Shown: positions 22,201 to 35,688, counted from the first letter of the stretch. The stretch: DNA of 64,000 nucleotides from Archilochus colubris (GCA_023079485.1 CM041108.1:4588001-4652000), one strand, 5' to 3'. Notes: generated from the sequence alone by a model not told the origin. Made by a program: numbers and translations.

Positions 22201-25200
22201 AAGTATTTATTTATGATCATTATCACTGTAGCAGGCCTTTAATTCACACCTCCTGTCCTGGATCCTTGCCTGCTGAGTTGTTCCTGGTATATGCTTTTCT
22301 CTGGGGGATTTTTCATATGCCAGTGAAAGGCACTGGAATAACAAAGCTCTTTGTTTAGGACAAAAAGCACCTGCCCTGCCCAACTGCCTGGAGCCAGGGG
22401 AAGGTCATGGCCAAACTCCCTTCAGCTGATGGCCATTTCATGGGAGTTACCGCCACAGGCACTGTGTTTCTGGGACAGTGCAGGCAATGCCTGGTACAGA
22501 ATGAGCAGTAAAAGACTCATCCCACACACATCGGGTCTCATTTGGAACATCAGAGAGAAAAAAACCTCCCAACTCAGTCACTGGTTGCAGGGAAGGACGT
22601 GGGATGGATATTGCAGAAGAGTTAAGGGAGCAGCAGGCTCTCTTCACCATCTCATTTTCCATGTCTGTCCATTTCTTGCTCTCCTTCTGTCTGTCCTGTG
22701 CCACCCTGTATCCCTTGCACTGTCAGGACACGTTCCCGAACACCAGGTACAACCTCTCTTCATATTTCCTGCTGCCACCTCAGTGTTTTATCTGTCTCAG
22801 CACCACAATATCAACACAACCTGGGTGGGCAGCACTGGCTCATCCACGTGGGCACAGGTCCTTAGGGATGAGGGTCTCTGGGTTCCTTTTCCAGGCTTTG
22901 ATAAATGTCTCCATTTCTGGGGGACTAGTAGAGCATCATTCTTATACTCATTGCTGGCAAGGGAAGTGGGGACTGGCAGGATTTCTGGGGAATGACTTTG
23001 GGTTGGTGTCCGCCTGCCTTTAATATCAATTTATTCCCAAGGATTTGCATCATGGGGCTGAGGTTGAATGAGAGGGGAGGAGGGACACACCAGCAGTTGC
23101 CCCACTTGAAGGGTTTAGCAGCCAACACGTTAGGTCAGGGCTCCACTGTATAAAAAAATTGCTTTTAATAATTCATAGGATCTGAATATGTTTATCCAGC
23201 TCTCCCGAAGGACCGATTAGGCCCATGCTGGGGAGGGCTCAGCCATCCTTGCTCAGCTATTACAGGTACTTTTGTTTGGGTCTTGCAGGCAATTTAGGGA
23301 CTGTCAGTGGACCACAAAACCTCTTTCAAGAGCTGCCTGCAATAAATGGAGTTCAATCTAGTGAGCAGCCAGCCTTGGGAGAAAAAAACCAGAAGGCTGA
23401 TGCAGAAAAAACCCTGCAGCATCTTTCCCCTCCTGTTTCCCCAAGCATAAACCTCCCCCCTCCTGCCACCCAGCATCCTTCCTCCCAGCCCTGGCTCCAG
23501 AGAGGAAGAGTGCAGGGCTTGTTCAAGTGATTTGTCCAGGGGGAGAAGGCTGGACCCTTCTATTAAGAGTTATAGCATATCAAAGAGATTGATAAGTAGA
23601 AATATAATATTTTATTCCTGCAATCTGTTCCCACAATAGCTTCTCCTGCCTTTCAGGACCTTTTTCAGTGACAGCCAAGCCATGTAGTGTGATATATAAG
23701 TATTTATTAGAGGTGGCATAATAATAAAGGGCTGTGCTTATAGAGTGCCTGGGCCTGCACATGGGTGAGGTGGTCCTGCATGGAGAGGTGGTGATGGACA
23801 CAGAGACATATGTGTGACCTGATCTGCATCCTGACGCACCAAGGGGCCTCAGGGATGTCATGCTGCACAGTCACATGTGCATGCAGGACACCAGAGCATC
23901 CATTGGCATGTGTGAACGTGTCTGTATCTGTGGAGATCTGCTTGGCTGCTGGGCTTGTGTGCAGTGATGTGTGTGCATGGGTGTGCTACACATCTGTGTG
24001 TGTGTGTGGAGGGGCAGTCATCCACTTGTGTCCTGGCTTCAGCCAGAGGAAGCACAAGGAGAAAGATGTGGCTAAAAGATCTCTTTGCCCCCACGGCCCT
24101 TCTAGCAGCAAACAAATATCAAAACTGAGGCAGAGCCATGGTGGTGGAGCTGGGGAGAGCAGAGCCTGTGCTGAGGCAGTGAACACCAGCAGCCCCTCTG
24201 CTGCAGGGCTCCTGCCTCTTTCCCAAGGCCAGGAAAGGATCTTTTCCTTCAGGACTCTGCAGGCTCCCCTGGCTGCTTGCCTGGTATATCCCAACCTCTG
24301 CATCCCTTGGATTTCCAGGAGGCAGGACAAGATGTGCAGCTGTCCTAGGGAGGGACAGTCAGGACAGGAAGCTCTGAGCTGTCCCCTGGCATGGGTTGTG
24401 CCAGCCCTGGGCAGGAGGTTTTGCAGCCCTGGCCTTGTATGTGTGACAGGCTGCCAGGGAGGGTGGTGAGGAAAGGCTGATGCCCCCCCTGTTTGCTTGG
24501 CTTGGCAGCAGGGACTTATTTCCACACCACCAACCATCTCATCCCAGCAAGGTCACTGCAAACAACCCCTGTGGTACAAACCTTCCCTCCTGGGCTCAGG
24601 GGGCAAGGGGGGGTCCTTTCCAGGACATGTTAAATCCCAGGCACAGAGCAGGTGCACCCAAAGAACAGCCTCCAGGAGGATGTAGGGCTTGGGGGGGGCT
24701 GAAGAGGCACAAGCCTTGGGGGTCTGTCTGATGATAATCTTCTGGAGTGTCTGCTGCATCCTGTCTGATGGCATTGGTGCCAGAGGCTCCTGTGGGAGCA
24801 GCACTTGATTGACAAGTGATAGGTGACCTGACAGAGAGATTAAAACCTCAGACAAGTTTGGCATCTGGCCTAAAAGCCATCACACTCTGAAATGCCAGTG
24901 GCAGCTGCTAAACTTCTGTATTAGTTGCCAGAGGTTTTTCCACCCCCACTGCCTCCTCTCCCCCACTGTGCTGCATGGGGAGAGCAGAAATCCCTGGTAA
25001 GGAGAGGAAAGGCAGGACCTCTCCAAGCCCAGGATGGACATGCAGAGGTGCAAGGGCTGTCGTGAAGGAAAAAGAACAGCAGTGCTACAGGCTTCTCAAA
25101 TTGCAGCCCTGATGGGTTGAGGCAGGTCCAGAGGTATCTCCTTATCTTCACTTATGTACACATCTGTGGCACAGCAGGGGCAAAGTCCTGGGATAATTTG

Positions 25201-26699
25201 GCGTGGACTGTACTGGCAAAGAGCATTTGCCATCAGCAATCTGTCTTGTAAAAACAAAACACCATGTGGTTACCAGTGTATTTACTGAGGCCATCTGGGA
25301 ACTGGAAAGCTCCATGAGCCCAGTGGCTGAGGTTCCTGCTGCTTGCCCTGGTTACAGCCATCCAAAGTCCCCCTGCTTCCCATTCCCCAGCTTCATGGGT
25401 GCTGGGTTTTGCAAGGCAGAAATAAACTCTGGGCCTTCCTCTGGAGGAGCTTCATGCAAAGAGCAGCTTGGCCTGACACACGTGTCCATAAAGTCATTTC
25501 TGATGGAGGTTGGCATTTTCCTCAATGCCCGTGGCTACAGTGAGGATCTCGGCTGGTACTGGGCTTTTTCTTGGCCCTCATGATTGAAGGGAAAAGAATG
25601 GAAATGTGACTTCAAGAAAAAGGGTGTCCATGGGAAGTAGTAACTTTTAAAATGTCTAAGTGGTGTGATGAGCAGAAGGGCTTTTAACAGCTGGTTTCCT
25701 GTGGATCTGCATGTCATAGAAGAAATACTTGATGCCTAAAAATACGTCTTTTCTGATCTGGGCCCTTCCTGCCCTTGGGTGCAGCCTCTTGTCCCTGTGG
25801 GTTCTCTGTTGTCTAATGAGGTTTAGCTCTCACCTCTGCCAGGGATACCAGTCCAGCTCTTTCTGACAGCTTTATGATAGGGATAAGTTTGGCTTGTTCT
25901 TCTGTCAGACACCACTAAAATTGGCCAGCAAGTTCAAAAAGCATTAGACAGGAGACTGATGGTCGGGTAGGATGATTTGCATAGGTCTCATTTCTATTGG
26001 AAACCAGGCATTCAAAGAAAGATGTGATTTTTGAAATGTGTGTTTTTGGAGCCACTCTTGTGCTGGGGAAGGTCTGGGTTCCCTCTGCAGTGGCAGCACT
26101 GTGTCCCCGTGTGCTGCAGGGGGGGAGGCAGGAGCAGGGGACTGGAGATACCCGAGCCCCCAACCTTTCATGGGGGGGATCAAAGGCAACCTGTGGGCTT
26201 GGCTGGGTGCCAGAGTGAAGCCCAGGGTGACCCCCATCTCCCTGTGCTCCCAGCTGCTGCCCCAGAGGTCCAGCTCCTGGCACAAGGACAGGAAGCTGGG
26301 CTGAATACAACAGCTGGCAGCTCTGGGCAGCAGGCAGATAGTGTTGCTGCTTTAATTCCTATTCATACAGCACTCCCTCTTTTTATGAGGGCTGGGGGGG
26401 CAGCAGAAGGGAGGGAGGCTTTTTATGCTGGCATTAAAGCCTTGCTTGTTCCGCCTCCCTCCACTCTGCTGTCTCCTGTTTCTCCAGTCTGCTTTTCACA
26501 GTGGCTTTAATTCTCTCCAGACTCTTCCTAATGGATTTTTCACATGAGGCCCCCAAGAACACTTTCCAGAAATTCCACGCACCCCTCCAACAGAAACGGG
26601 GTTCCCTTTCCCACACTTTCCCCCCTCTCTCCCCAGCCTCTGCTCATCCTCACCCCAGACACGGTGGAACTCGGTGGGGTTAAACCCCTCTTTTTTTAG

Positions 26700-27030
26700 G
26701 GCTGACGGCAGTGAACGCGTTCGGACTCGAGGTTAATCCCAGGGGCAGGTCCATGAACCACCCCGGAGAGGGGCTCGGGCAGTGCCCCCACCGCCGCTCC
26801 GGAGCCAGGAGCGGTCTGTGCCGCCATCCAGCGGCGGTGACAGCCGCTTGCCCTCCCTGTCCCCTGCTCCGGGGCATTCCCACCTCGGTTGTGCCCGTCC
26901 CTCCCATCCTTCCCCTCCGCATCCCCAGAACCACGCGGATTTCCAAGCGCCGGGAGCGTGCGGTGTCTGGAGCAAGGGGGGGAAGGAGCCTCGTGGGTGA
27001 AGGGAAGGGATGATTTCGGCTGCTGGTTTG
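26700..27030. promoter_or_regulatory. CpG-dense island inside the gene, possible alternative promoter or enhancer
   Basis: About 330 bp with dense CG dinucleotides (for example aacgcgttcgg, ccaccgccgctccggagcc and ccgccatccagcggcggtga), in an intron that is otherwise CpG-poor. Open frames exist on both strands but have no recognisable domain. The island sits between the ectodomain and the canonical transmembrane exon. A promoter role is inference only. Confidence 0.5.
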
Positions 27031-27357
27031 CGATCTTCCCATCTTTCTCCTCCCCCCTCTTCCCACAGTTTTGGTTTTGTTTTCTCTGGCATGGGAACCG
27101 GGCCACTTGCAAGGAGAACGGGGATGGGGTCTGCGCAGAAAATAGTTCCTCCCATCCCTGCTGAAGGCGTGAAATCCAGCTCGGAGGGAGGGGTGTTAGC
27201 TCCGAAGCCTTGGCACTGGAAAGGGGGTGGCATGTAGGCAAGTGCTATCTCCGGGGTGGACAGCACAAAGGGCAGGAAAAGAGAAATATGCATGAGAAAG
27301 GTAGAAAAACATCCCCCTTTTCTCTATGAGCCTAACCAGGGCTGTTAATGAGGCTTG

Positions 27358-27376
27358 TAACAACAACAACAACAAA
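27358..27376. repeat. CAA trinucleotide repeat
   Basis: About five CAA units followed by aaaaaccaaccaaaaaacca, an A/C-rich low-complexity patch. Confidence 0.8.
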
Positions 27377-29750
27377 AAACCAACCAAAAAACCAAAACAA
27401 GTGCCCATCTCCTTTAGAAATTGTGCACTTCCCCTCTCAGATGTGTGTGTCCTCCAGAGCTGGGAAGCAGAGGGGTCAGGATGGCTGCAGGGACCCTGTG
27501 CCTGGCATGCACACAGTTTCTGGGTCTTTTCAGGCTGTGCTATGGGATCTCACAGTCCCAGGTAGGAAATTAACCTTGCTGTGGGCAAAACCAAGGTAGA
27601 AGCTTCAGCTTGGAGCTGTGGGAAAGGTAAAGATATAACCCCTGGGGTCTGCTCCAGCTTGCTGCTCTGTCTCTGCACCCACTTAAACTCCAGATCGACC
27701 CTTGCCCTATGTACAGTTTTGGGAACTGGGCACCAAGGGGTTGCAGGGGCTGTGATGGCAAGGAGCAGGCCTGGGGAGGAGGCATGGGCAAGGGTAGGAA
27801 GGTCCATGTGGACTCTTATGTAGTTGAAGATGAGCCCTTCAGCAGCCAGGACTACCAGGGGTTGGACGTGACTTTTTTTGCTGCCTCTGCAGAGAGGTTT
27901 GGATTAGCCAGCAGGCTATGACTAAGCCTTCTGTTGATGCAGAATGTGGTTTTGGCTTTCCAGGACCCAGCACCAGTGCCCTATGCTGAAATACATGCCC
28001 TCACTCCTGCTCTGAAGGCTTTTTTTGGGAAGGGATGCTGGCTCCTGCCTGCGCTGTGTCCTGCTCCTCATTCTGGAGGCAGCAGGGAGCCCTTCCATCT
28101 GCCTGTCCCCCAGCCCAGTGTGCTGCTCTGTGTGTAGTTTCATGCTGCTGAGGCTTTGCTCAAAGCAAGTCTGCAGTGCAGAAGCGAAGATGCTGTTGCT
28201 GGGCTGATGTCTCAGGAAAAGGGGGAATGAAACAGTGCTCAGGAACAAGCAGAACTTTTATGCCCCGAGGATCAGGCCAACAATTGCTCAAATTCAGTAT
28301 CCGTGTCCAAAATCTGCAGCTGTTTCAGGAACTGCCTCTGCCCAGGGGAAGTTCTTTTCTCTCCTCTTCTTTAGCTCCTGTGCTGCAGGGAAACCCACTC
28401 CCTGCCCAGCTCCTGCTGTCCAGGGCTTCCTGCCCTAACCCAGGAATGTGGCTGCCAGCAGCAGGCAGTCCCACAGGCATTCCATTTTAAATTTGCTGCC
28501 TTAGCCTCTCTTTCCCCATTGCCCCATCCTAGTTGCTCTTCTGGAAGGGCATGCTGAGGGTGGTAGTGGGTCTGAGCCTCTCCTTGGCTGCCAGAGTAAA
28601 AAGTGAGGGCTAGGAAGCTCAAGAGCAGCATTAAAGGCTTACAGCTATGAGCAGGGCTGGCAAAAACCAGTGCCAGGGGTCTGAGCATGGTGTGCAAGGG
28701 CAAGGCTGCCAAGGGGGCATTAGCAAGGCGCCCACTGTCTCAGTTCAGAGGCAGGTGAAGGCCTGAGACCGCCATGTGGTGCTTAATGTCTCGTGGACAC
28801 GGCTGCTCAACAGGCAGTGTGTGAAAGCTGAGTTTGGCCAGGGGCTGTAACTGTGCCAAGGGAGTGCTAGAAAAGTTGATTCAAGTCCTGGATCAAACTT
28901 TTTTTTCCCCGATGTGTAGGTGTTCAACTGCATGAAAGAAAAGGGAGCTTCTTTATAATCTCTTTTCTTTTTCTCAGTTGTTTTTTTGTTGTCTTTTTTT
29001 AAAAATAGGTCAGGGTAACTGTAGGAACAAGATTAGCATGAGTAGTGGCACTATGCTGGACACAGTAATACCAGAAGAAAAAGAAACAGTGGGAGGTCTG
29101 TGTCCCTGAGAAGTGCTGTGCAGACAGAGATCACTCGTGGGGTGGGTGGGAAGGGGCATCACAAAGTGCTGCTGCCTTCTGGCCCAGCCTAGGCTGGTTG
29201 GGGTGAAGCTGTGCTGGGATGCCCTGGAGGGGGATGCAAAGCTGCCTGGTCTGGCGTGACATCCACGGGAGCAGTCGTGACAGCTCAGAGCCCACCCTGT
29301 TGGAAAGGGTTTGAGTCTTTCTCCTCGGCCGGAGCACCCTGGGGCTGTCAGTAAGCTCTGGTAAACTGGACCTGAAGTGTCACCGAGTAAAATGGAAAGG
29401 ATCCGGACTGATGGCGCTGGGCTTGTGGGGTTTGAGCACGACTCGAGAAACCAGGTGGAGTGGGGAGGGAAACACTGAAACACTGCTTCCAGCTGCTGCA
29501 TGAGGCTTGGCAAGCTTGGCACAGCACGCTGCATTCCCCTTGCTGAGGCAGAGCTCCTGTGCGCTGACCCCTGTAAGGATGCACCCTTTTCCCCTTTCCC
29601 TCGTTTTTCCCTTCCCTGTTCCTTACCCTCATCTTCCCACCCCCTTCACCCCCCCCCCAAAAAAAAAAAAGCCAACGAAAGCACAGAGGGTGGGCGCATT
29701 TCCGCATGGTTTGACACTGTTCCCCCTTCCATCTGTCTTTTCCTACCCAG

Positions 29751-30292
29751 AATTTCCCTACACCCCGTCTCCAATCGATGATCGCAAATCCATGGTGCAG
29801 CCGAACATCCCCACACCGGTGATTGGGGGCATAGTGGGAGGCGTCTCGCTGGTCCTGGTGGTGGCCGTGGTGCTCTTTGTGGTGCTCCGGCGCCGGCGTC
29901 ACACCTTCAAGGGTGACTACAGCACCAAGAAGCACGTCTACGGCAACGGCTACAGCAAGGCCGGCATCCCCCAGCACCACCCTCCCATGGCCCAGAACCT
30001 CCAGTACCCCGACGACTCAGACGATGAGAAGAAGCCGGGCCCGCTGGGAGGCAGCACCTACGAGGATGAGGATGAGGATGGGGGAGGCGAGAGGAAGCTG
30101 GGGGTCCCCAACAAGTACGAGGAGGATGCCAAGCGGCCGTACTTCACGGTGGACGAGGGCGAGGCGCACCCCGAGCCTTACGACGAGAGGACACTCGGCT
30201 TCCAGTACGACCCCGAGCAGCTCGACATAGGGGACAACATGGTCTCGCAGAACGACGGATCTTTTATTTCCAAAAAGGAGTGGTACGTGTAG
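29751..30292 (+). CDS. NECTIN1: Nectin-1 canonical terminal exon: transmembrane helix and afadin-binding tail
   Basis: This terminal exon encodes EFPYTPSP, a short stalk, then a transmembrane helix starting about VIGGIVGGVSLVLVV and stopped by RRRRHTFKGDYSTKK. The cytoplasmic tail carries KHVYGNGYSKAGIPQHHPP, QNLQYPDDSDDEKK, an acidic Glu/Asp run with glycines, KRPYFTVDE, and the C-terminus FISKKEWYV. The last four residues, EWYV, fit the Glu/Ala-x-Tyr-Val motif by which nectins bind the afadin PDZ domain and so link to actin. The acidic run is shorter than in human nectin-1. The stop codon is at 30290-30292. With the four ectodomain exons this gives about 487 mature residues, the human length. 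The exon is GC-rich compared with its flanks. Confidence 0.98.
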
Positions 30293-30323
30293 CCCAGCAC
30301 CCAGCGCTACACACGCACACCCT

Positions 30324-30324
<1 letters not shown>

Positions 30325-30357
<33 letters not shown>
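30325..30357. repeat. CA dinucleotide microsatellite in the 3' UTR
   Basis: About 15 CA units lie some 35 nt after the canonical stop codon, so the repeat is inside the transcribed 3' UTR. Length is likely polymorphic. Confidence 0.9.
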
Positions 30358-30359
<2 letters not shown>

Positions 30360-31038
30360 CCTGCTCCCCTGCACGCACATCACCCCCTGCGCACGCACGC
30401 ACTCCCCCCCCACCACCAAGCCAGCCCTGGGAACTCGGAAAAGACTTGGGACATTTCCAGCACCAGCCCAAAAAGGGCTGGCTGGGCCGAGCAGGGAGGG
30501 GAGGGAGGGCAGCTTTGCTTACAGATCATTTGGGGGGGGCATCTGGGAGGTGGGAGGTTGGGTAATTATTTTCTCCGGTTTTTGGTTTTGCTTTTTAATT
30601 TCTCTTGATGACTTCTGTCCCCTTCTGTGGTGTTTGTATTGGTCGGTGGCTTAGGTGTTACTATTTGCTTTAACGACTGTTGCCCAGCCTGTATATTACA
30701 CTCTGTTTGTGTCTTCATGTCTCAGAGTGCCCTTCAGCCCCACTTCCCCCCCCCCCGAGGTTCCTTCTCCCACTTCTGCACCCCTGAAACACTGGAATTT
30801 GTTTGTATGTTGTCTTCTTTGTTGTGTTTGTTTTTTTTTTTAACCTTGGGAGGGGGTCAAGTGGGCTGTCCGTAGAAAGACAGAAGCCAGGAAAGCTTAG
30901 AGCAATGAAAATAGTGGTGCCATTATCAGGTGAAGAGATTTATTTTTTTCCTAATCCTTTCTTTTCAGTGGGGTCTGAGTAGTGTTCCCATTGCCCACTG
31001 CATGCCTGGGGAGATGCACTCCCAATATTTAATGACTC

Positions 31039-31044
31039 AATAAA
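31039..31044 (+). terminator. NECTIN1: Possible proximal poly(A) signal
   Basis: An AATAAA hexamer about 750 nt after the canonical stop. It could give a short 3' UTR. No strong GU-rich element is obvious immediately downstream. Confidence 0.35.
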
Positions 31045-32058
31045 AGGAAAATTAGGAGAGGGGGGAGAAAAAGCACTGGAACAAACCCCAGGTGCATGGG
31101 CTGATAGCAGAGCAGGGAAACAGAGCTGCCATTTTCCTCCTACAATTTATTATTTCCTGGCTTTTCATTTTCTGTCTTTGTTTGAGTGTTCTTTTAAAAG
31201 AAAGAAAAGGAGTATTTATTGCTGGCATTTTTTTTTCCCCGTGTGATGGCTCAGAGAAATGCTGGCTCTTTTTGTTCTTGTTGCTGTTGTTGTTGTTGCT
31301 ATTCCCAGCCACAGAGCAGTAGCCCTGGCACAAGGGTCGTGCTCCCCGTGCCATGCACACCTTGCTGCCATTGCCTGGGGAAGGGGACAGCCAGTGCCAC
31401 CCTGCTTCTCCCACAGCCCCCCTGCCTTCAGCTCTGGTGTAGCTGGCAGGGCACATCTCCCAGGGTACCACTCAGTATCTCTGAGGGCTTCAGCACAGGA
31501 TCAGGCCCATAAGTTTTATTATACCACTAAGACTTAATTGTCATGTGTTTACACTTTTTTTCTTCTTTTTTTTTTGTGTTTGGGTTGGGGGGGGAGTCAG
31601 AGCATAGAGGTGCTTCTCTCTAACTCTCTTAGCAACACCCTCAGCCCTTCTGTGTATTGCTTGGGACCCATTGATTGCCACTTTTTCAATCTCACATCTC
31701 TCTTCTGAGCAAAGGCTTGGTAGACAGGGCAGCAGTGAGTGGAGTATTGATCCCATCCTCCTCCCCCCAAACCACTGCGTTGTGATGGGGAGGCTTGGAT
31801 TGCTGCTATCAGTGCTCCGTGAATAAATGACATTCCAGACTTCAGGGCCCTCTCTGACACTAACCATATCCAGATCAGATTCACTGCACTGGGGCTTATT
31901 TTTCTTCTTCTGGGTTGATTGGGGGTTTTTTGTTATTTTTTTTTTTGGTTGGGTGGCTTTTTTGTGGATGGTTTGTTTTTTTTTTTTTTGGCTTGTTTTG
32001 TTTACTTTTTGTTCTGTTTGTTTGTTTTGTGGTTTTTTTTTTCTTAATTTGATGTATA

Positions 32059-32064
32059 AATAAA
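32059..32064 (+). terminator. NECTIN1: Possible intermediate poly(A) signal
   Basis: An AATAAA hexamer lies within ATAAATAAATC and is followed by the T-rich ctttttgttt-type sequence. It is a plausible alternative cleavage site 1.8 kb into the 3' UTR. Confidence 0.35.
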
Positions 32065-35000
32065 TCTTTTGTTTGAAAAGAACCCCCCAGTTTTCTAAGC
32101 TGTATGATCACACATATAGAAAAACAGGAGGACTAATTCCCCCCCTTGCCTTACCCATTGGGTTTTGTTCCCCAGCACCCAGTGGTGATCCTGCTACAGA
32201 AGGGAGCTGGAAAGTCAGACCCACGCAGATGAGTCAAGGTCAGATCTCTCAGCCAGGCAGCCTCTAATGCTTCCTTTTAGCCTCTGGTGCTTGTTCTAGA
32301 CAAGGTGAAGCTCAGCCTGAGCCAGGCACAGTTTGTAGGTTGCCCTCATTGCCTTAGTGGTGTAAGGGAATGGGAAATCCGATTGTCACACTGTAATCTT
32401 CCTGCCAGCAGTCCCTGCTTCCTGGCTTCTGGCAGAACAGCCAAATGCCACAGGAAAGCTGCTTTATGTCCACTCAAAAGAAGGGCATACAGAGATTCTC
32501 TTGGGATCTCTCAGGCTGAACCTTAAAAAGTAAGACTAAACCCTCCTGGGTCTGTCCACGGCCACCAGGATCACCCTGCTGCTATCCAGCACCTCCCAAG
32601 GAAAGCAATGAAACCATCTCTCTGTATCTTTGAATACTCTTAGGAGCTAATTATTAGAGGCTGCTGGAAACCTGCAGAGGGAATTACTTCTTTCTGGTGC
32701 CTTGGGATAACAGCATACACAGGGCTTTAATTCCCCAAAGTGTGACTCCCCCTGGAATCTGCATCAGGACAGACCAGCATTGCTGAGCACTGTACCTTAG
32801 CCACAGCTTCCTTTAATGTAACATGGGGTATTCTGCAGAGTCTGCACAGTTTGTGGTGCAGAGATAATTCTCAACAAAGTCCATCTCTCAAGTGAATAAT
32901 CTTTTAGATCTTAAGTTTCACAACAAGGCTCAAAAATGGGTTGTGACAACATCTCCAACACAAACTCTGGGTTGTCGTGACCAAGAGCAGAGTGGAAATC
33001 AGTGGCACATACCCTTCTCAGCAGATCTCCCCCAGCATAGATACATGCTGCTAGGAGATGGATTTGGAAGAAAATAACCTTTTACAAAATCTGCAGGGTC
33101 CAGCAGCGATTCTTTCATGTTCTTGCATTAGTCACAGGCAGAGAGCACTGATCTGATCTGGCAAATTCATATTGCCCTGACTCCACAGCACTGCAGGAGT
33201 CAGCCAGCTTCTACAGTCAGGTTGTGTCCTAAGGACCAAAGGTACAAAGCTGTGCAAATGGAGCAGATGGGAGAGAACAGGACAAGGGGGAGTTCAGTAG
33301 AGATGCCAAATGGAAAAAACCACATGGATCCTGTTTCCTGGGAGGGGCTGCAGGGAGTGAGGGTGCTGGAGACCATGCACCCTGGAGGGGCAGTCTGTCT
33401 GGGAGACCCAAGGGCCTCCTTGAGACAAAGGGGCAATTTGTTCCTTCCTCTGGGGACAGTCTTGTCCTCAGGTGCCTCAGTTTCTCACAGTGATCCAGAT
33501 TCTAGCAGGCTGGGGTCAAGCTGACAATTTTAAGTGGTAACTCCCATGTCACAGCTGTGCACAGGAGCTCCCAGGCTGGGCTGGCTGGGCCACCTCTCCA
33601 AGGGACCTTCAGGCTGCCTGAAGTGAAAAAGCCCCTGCTTCTCCATCCCCCTTCATCTGAGGTGCTAAGGAGGGGTAAAACATCCCCGTGGGAGCCTGCA
33701 AAGAGCAAACAGAAGCTTCCAGTTGGGAGATGGCAGCTGGTTGTTGTGTCTCTGCTTCACAGCCAGCAGCAGAGGATGGGATGGGGACCTCTGGGCTGCT
33801 CCCTGGGGCAAGTCCCTCTCCTCTCTCAGTTGCCATCCCCTGCTGTGGGCACAGCACTGGTTGCCTCTCCATTTAGGTGCTAGGGAGCTGCTGCTTTCCA
33901 GGAAATGCTGGACCTGAACTGGTGTGTCAGATTAGCCACAGCCCACTTGGCATCCTGCCTGGGAAGCATCCTCACCCTGGTCTGGGTGTCTGCAAAGTGC
34001 CTCGGAGGCATGGCCACTTGCCTTACCTCTCTTTGAAGGGATCATTGTCCAGATCCCTTTCCTGGGTTCTTGCCAGTGAAGAGACATATCAGAGTGGTGC
34101 TTTTCCCTTCCCAACCCCTGACCCTGGGCAGCAACTTAAGGCAAAATTTGTGGTGGCTCAAAATTGAGATGGGTGGATGGGAAAACTGAACAGGTAGATG
34201 AGAGGGAGGTTGATCTGAGCCCTGTGGTACATTGCTCTGGCTCTCATTGTCATCACCTCAAAGAGAATTCATCAGAATTTGGGCCAAGACCCCAGCTTCT
34301 TCCCTGTGTGATTCAGAGAGCTGTACTGAAGCAGATGCATCTGTGTCACAACCCAAAACGAGCCTGTAGTTTATGTACAAAGACACCCCAGCTGTTTTCC
34401 TGCTGGGGCTTATCTCTAGGATTATTCATTGCAATTCACCCTAGCGATGTTATTTTCCCTTATTTAATTACCAGGGTTTTTTTTTTTTCCCTGTTGTTAA
34501 ATGGTTTTCATTCAGCCATAGGAAAAAAAAATTAAAAAAAAAAAACCCTGAAGAATTCTTAGTGAAAAAAATCAAACAAACTGAAATGGTAGCACCAAAT
34601 TGATTGCAAAGACGTAAGGGACAAAGGGAGCCATTTTCCTGATGTTGAGTCAAAAAAAAAACCCCACAACAACTGTTCAGCAGGAACCACTGAGGGTTAG
34701 AGAGGTTCAGAAGATTGATCTTCAAGCAATTAGAGAAGGGAATGCAATTAGAATGGGGGATGCTGCTCTCCTTTGCTGTTTTTCTTTCCTATACACGAGC
34801 ACTCAGGCACACACACAAGTTTTCAAGAGTTTCAGGTGCTGGTCAGGATGCTCAAAGGATGGAGGGAATGGAGGGAAAAGCCCCATCTCATTGCAGCAGA
34901 GGGAATGTGTCACACCTGCAGGCTCAGGGAGGGGTTTGTCCTCTGGAAATGGGGACCTGGTTTGCTCTGAGTGGGGCAGGTTTGTAGGTTAAAACTCACT

Positions 35001-35649
35001 GTAAGGTTCTCACCTTCACAACCACTCTGGCTGTAGCACTGAAGTTTTTGAGTCTTTTTTTTTTTCCTGCTGGGTTTATGATAGCACTTTTCCCCCTCCC
35101 TCCCTTTTAGCCTGCAGCTGCACCCCCTTCTTTCCCTCCGCTTCGTATTTGATGCAATTTGATGGCAATTTGAGCAACTCCTCGAAGAGAAAGGGGAAAC
35201 CTTGGGGCAGGGGAAGGTGCAAAGGTCCTGGGGTCCAACCACTGCCTGCCCATCACTCCTAAACCTGGCCAGGCTCTCCCCAGGGACTGCCATGGGCTGG
35301 AGGTGATGGGGCAGGGCTGGGGTGCTGGGGTGTTGGGGTGCTGCCTTCTGAGGGGGGTGAAGGGGATTCAGTCCACCAGCAAGGGAAGGAAGCCCAAGCC
35401 TCAGCGAGAGGGGTGAGGTTGTGCTTTGGACCAGTGTGAGTTTCCAAATGTTACGTACTTGAGTGTAAATGCAACAAGGAGATGGAGTCAGATCCTTCAC
35501 TATCATGAACTGGCATTGCTGGAGGTACTGGCATTGAGGATCTGGTTCTTTTCTTTTGCCTTTCGTTTTTTTTTTAAAAAAGTGAATCCTTAACTCCAGT
35601 GATTTTGTCTCTCTTTTTCTTCTTCCTCTTGCTGTACTTATCATTGTGG

Positions 35650-35655
35650 AATAAA
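35650..35655 (+). terminator. NECTIN1: Possible poly(A) signal near the 3' end
   Basis: An AATAAA hexamer some 320 nt before the distal signal, followed by a long T run. It may act as an alternative site. Confidence 0.35.
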
Positions 35656-35688
35656 GACTACAGACAGACAAAAAACCCCAACCCCACT

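Larger units (their letters stand above)
21089..29750 (+). other. NECTIN1: NECTIN1 intron before the canonical transmembrane exon
   Basis: This 8.7-kb intron separates the last ectodomain exon from the canonical terminal exon. It includes a MIR-like SINE fragment near 22090-22200, a short GT repeat near 24000, a CpG-dense island at 26700-27030, a CAA repeat at 27358 and a C/A homopolymer pair near 29650. The CpG island is unlike its surroundings. No other coding exon is supported. Confidence 0.9.

Noticed and set aside
26696..27293. Open frames of 181 and 186 codons on the minus strand over the CpG island
   Set aside because: CpG-rich DNA lacks stop codons by composition. The frames overlap each other and show no domain. 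The island itself is reported as a finding.
29348..29980. A 210-codon minus-strand open frame overlapping the transmembrane exon
   Set aside because: It is a shadow of the GC-rich coding exon on the other strand, with no recognisable domain.
32795..32900. A MIR-like segment in the 3' UTR
   Set aside because: Only a short stretch around cttcctttaatgtaacatgggg resembles the core, too weak to call.
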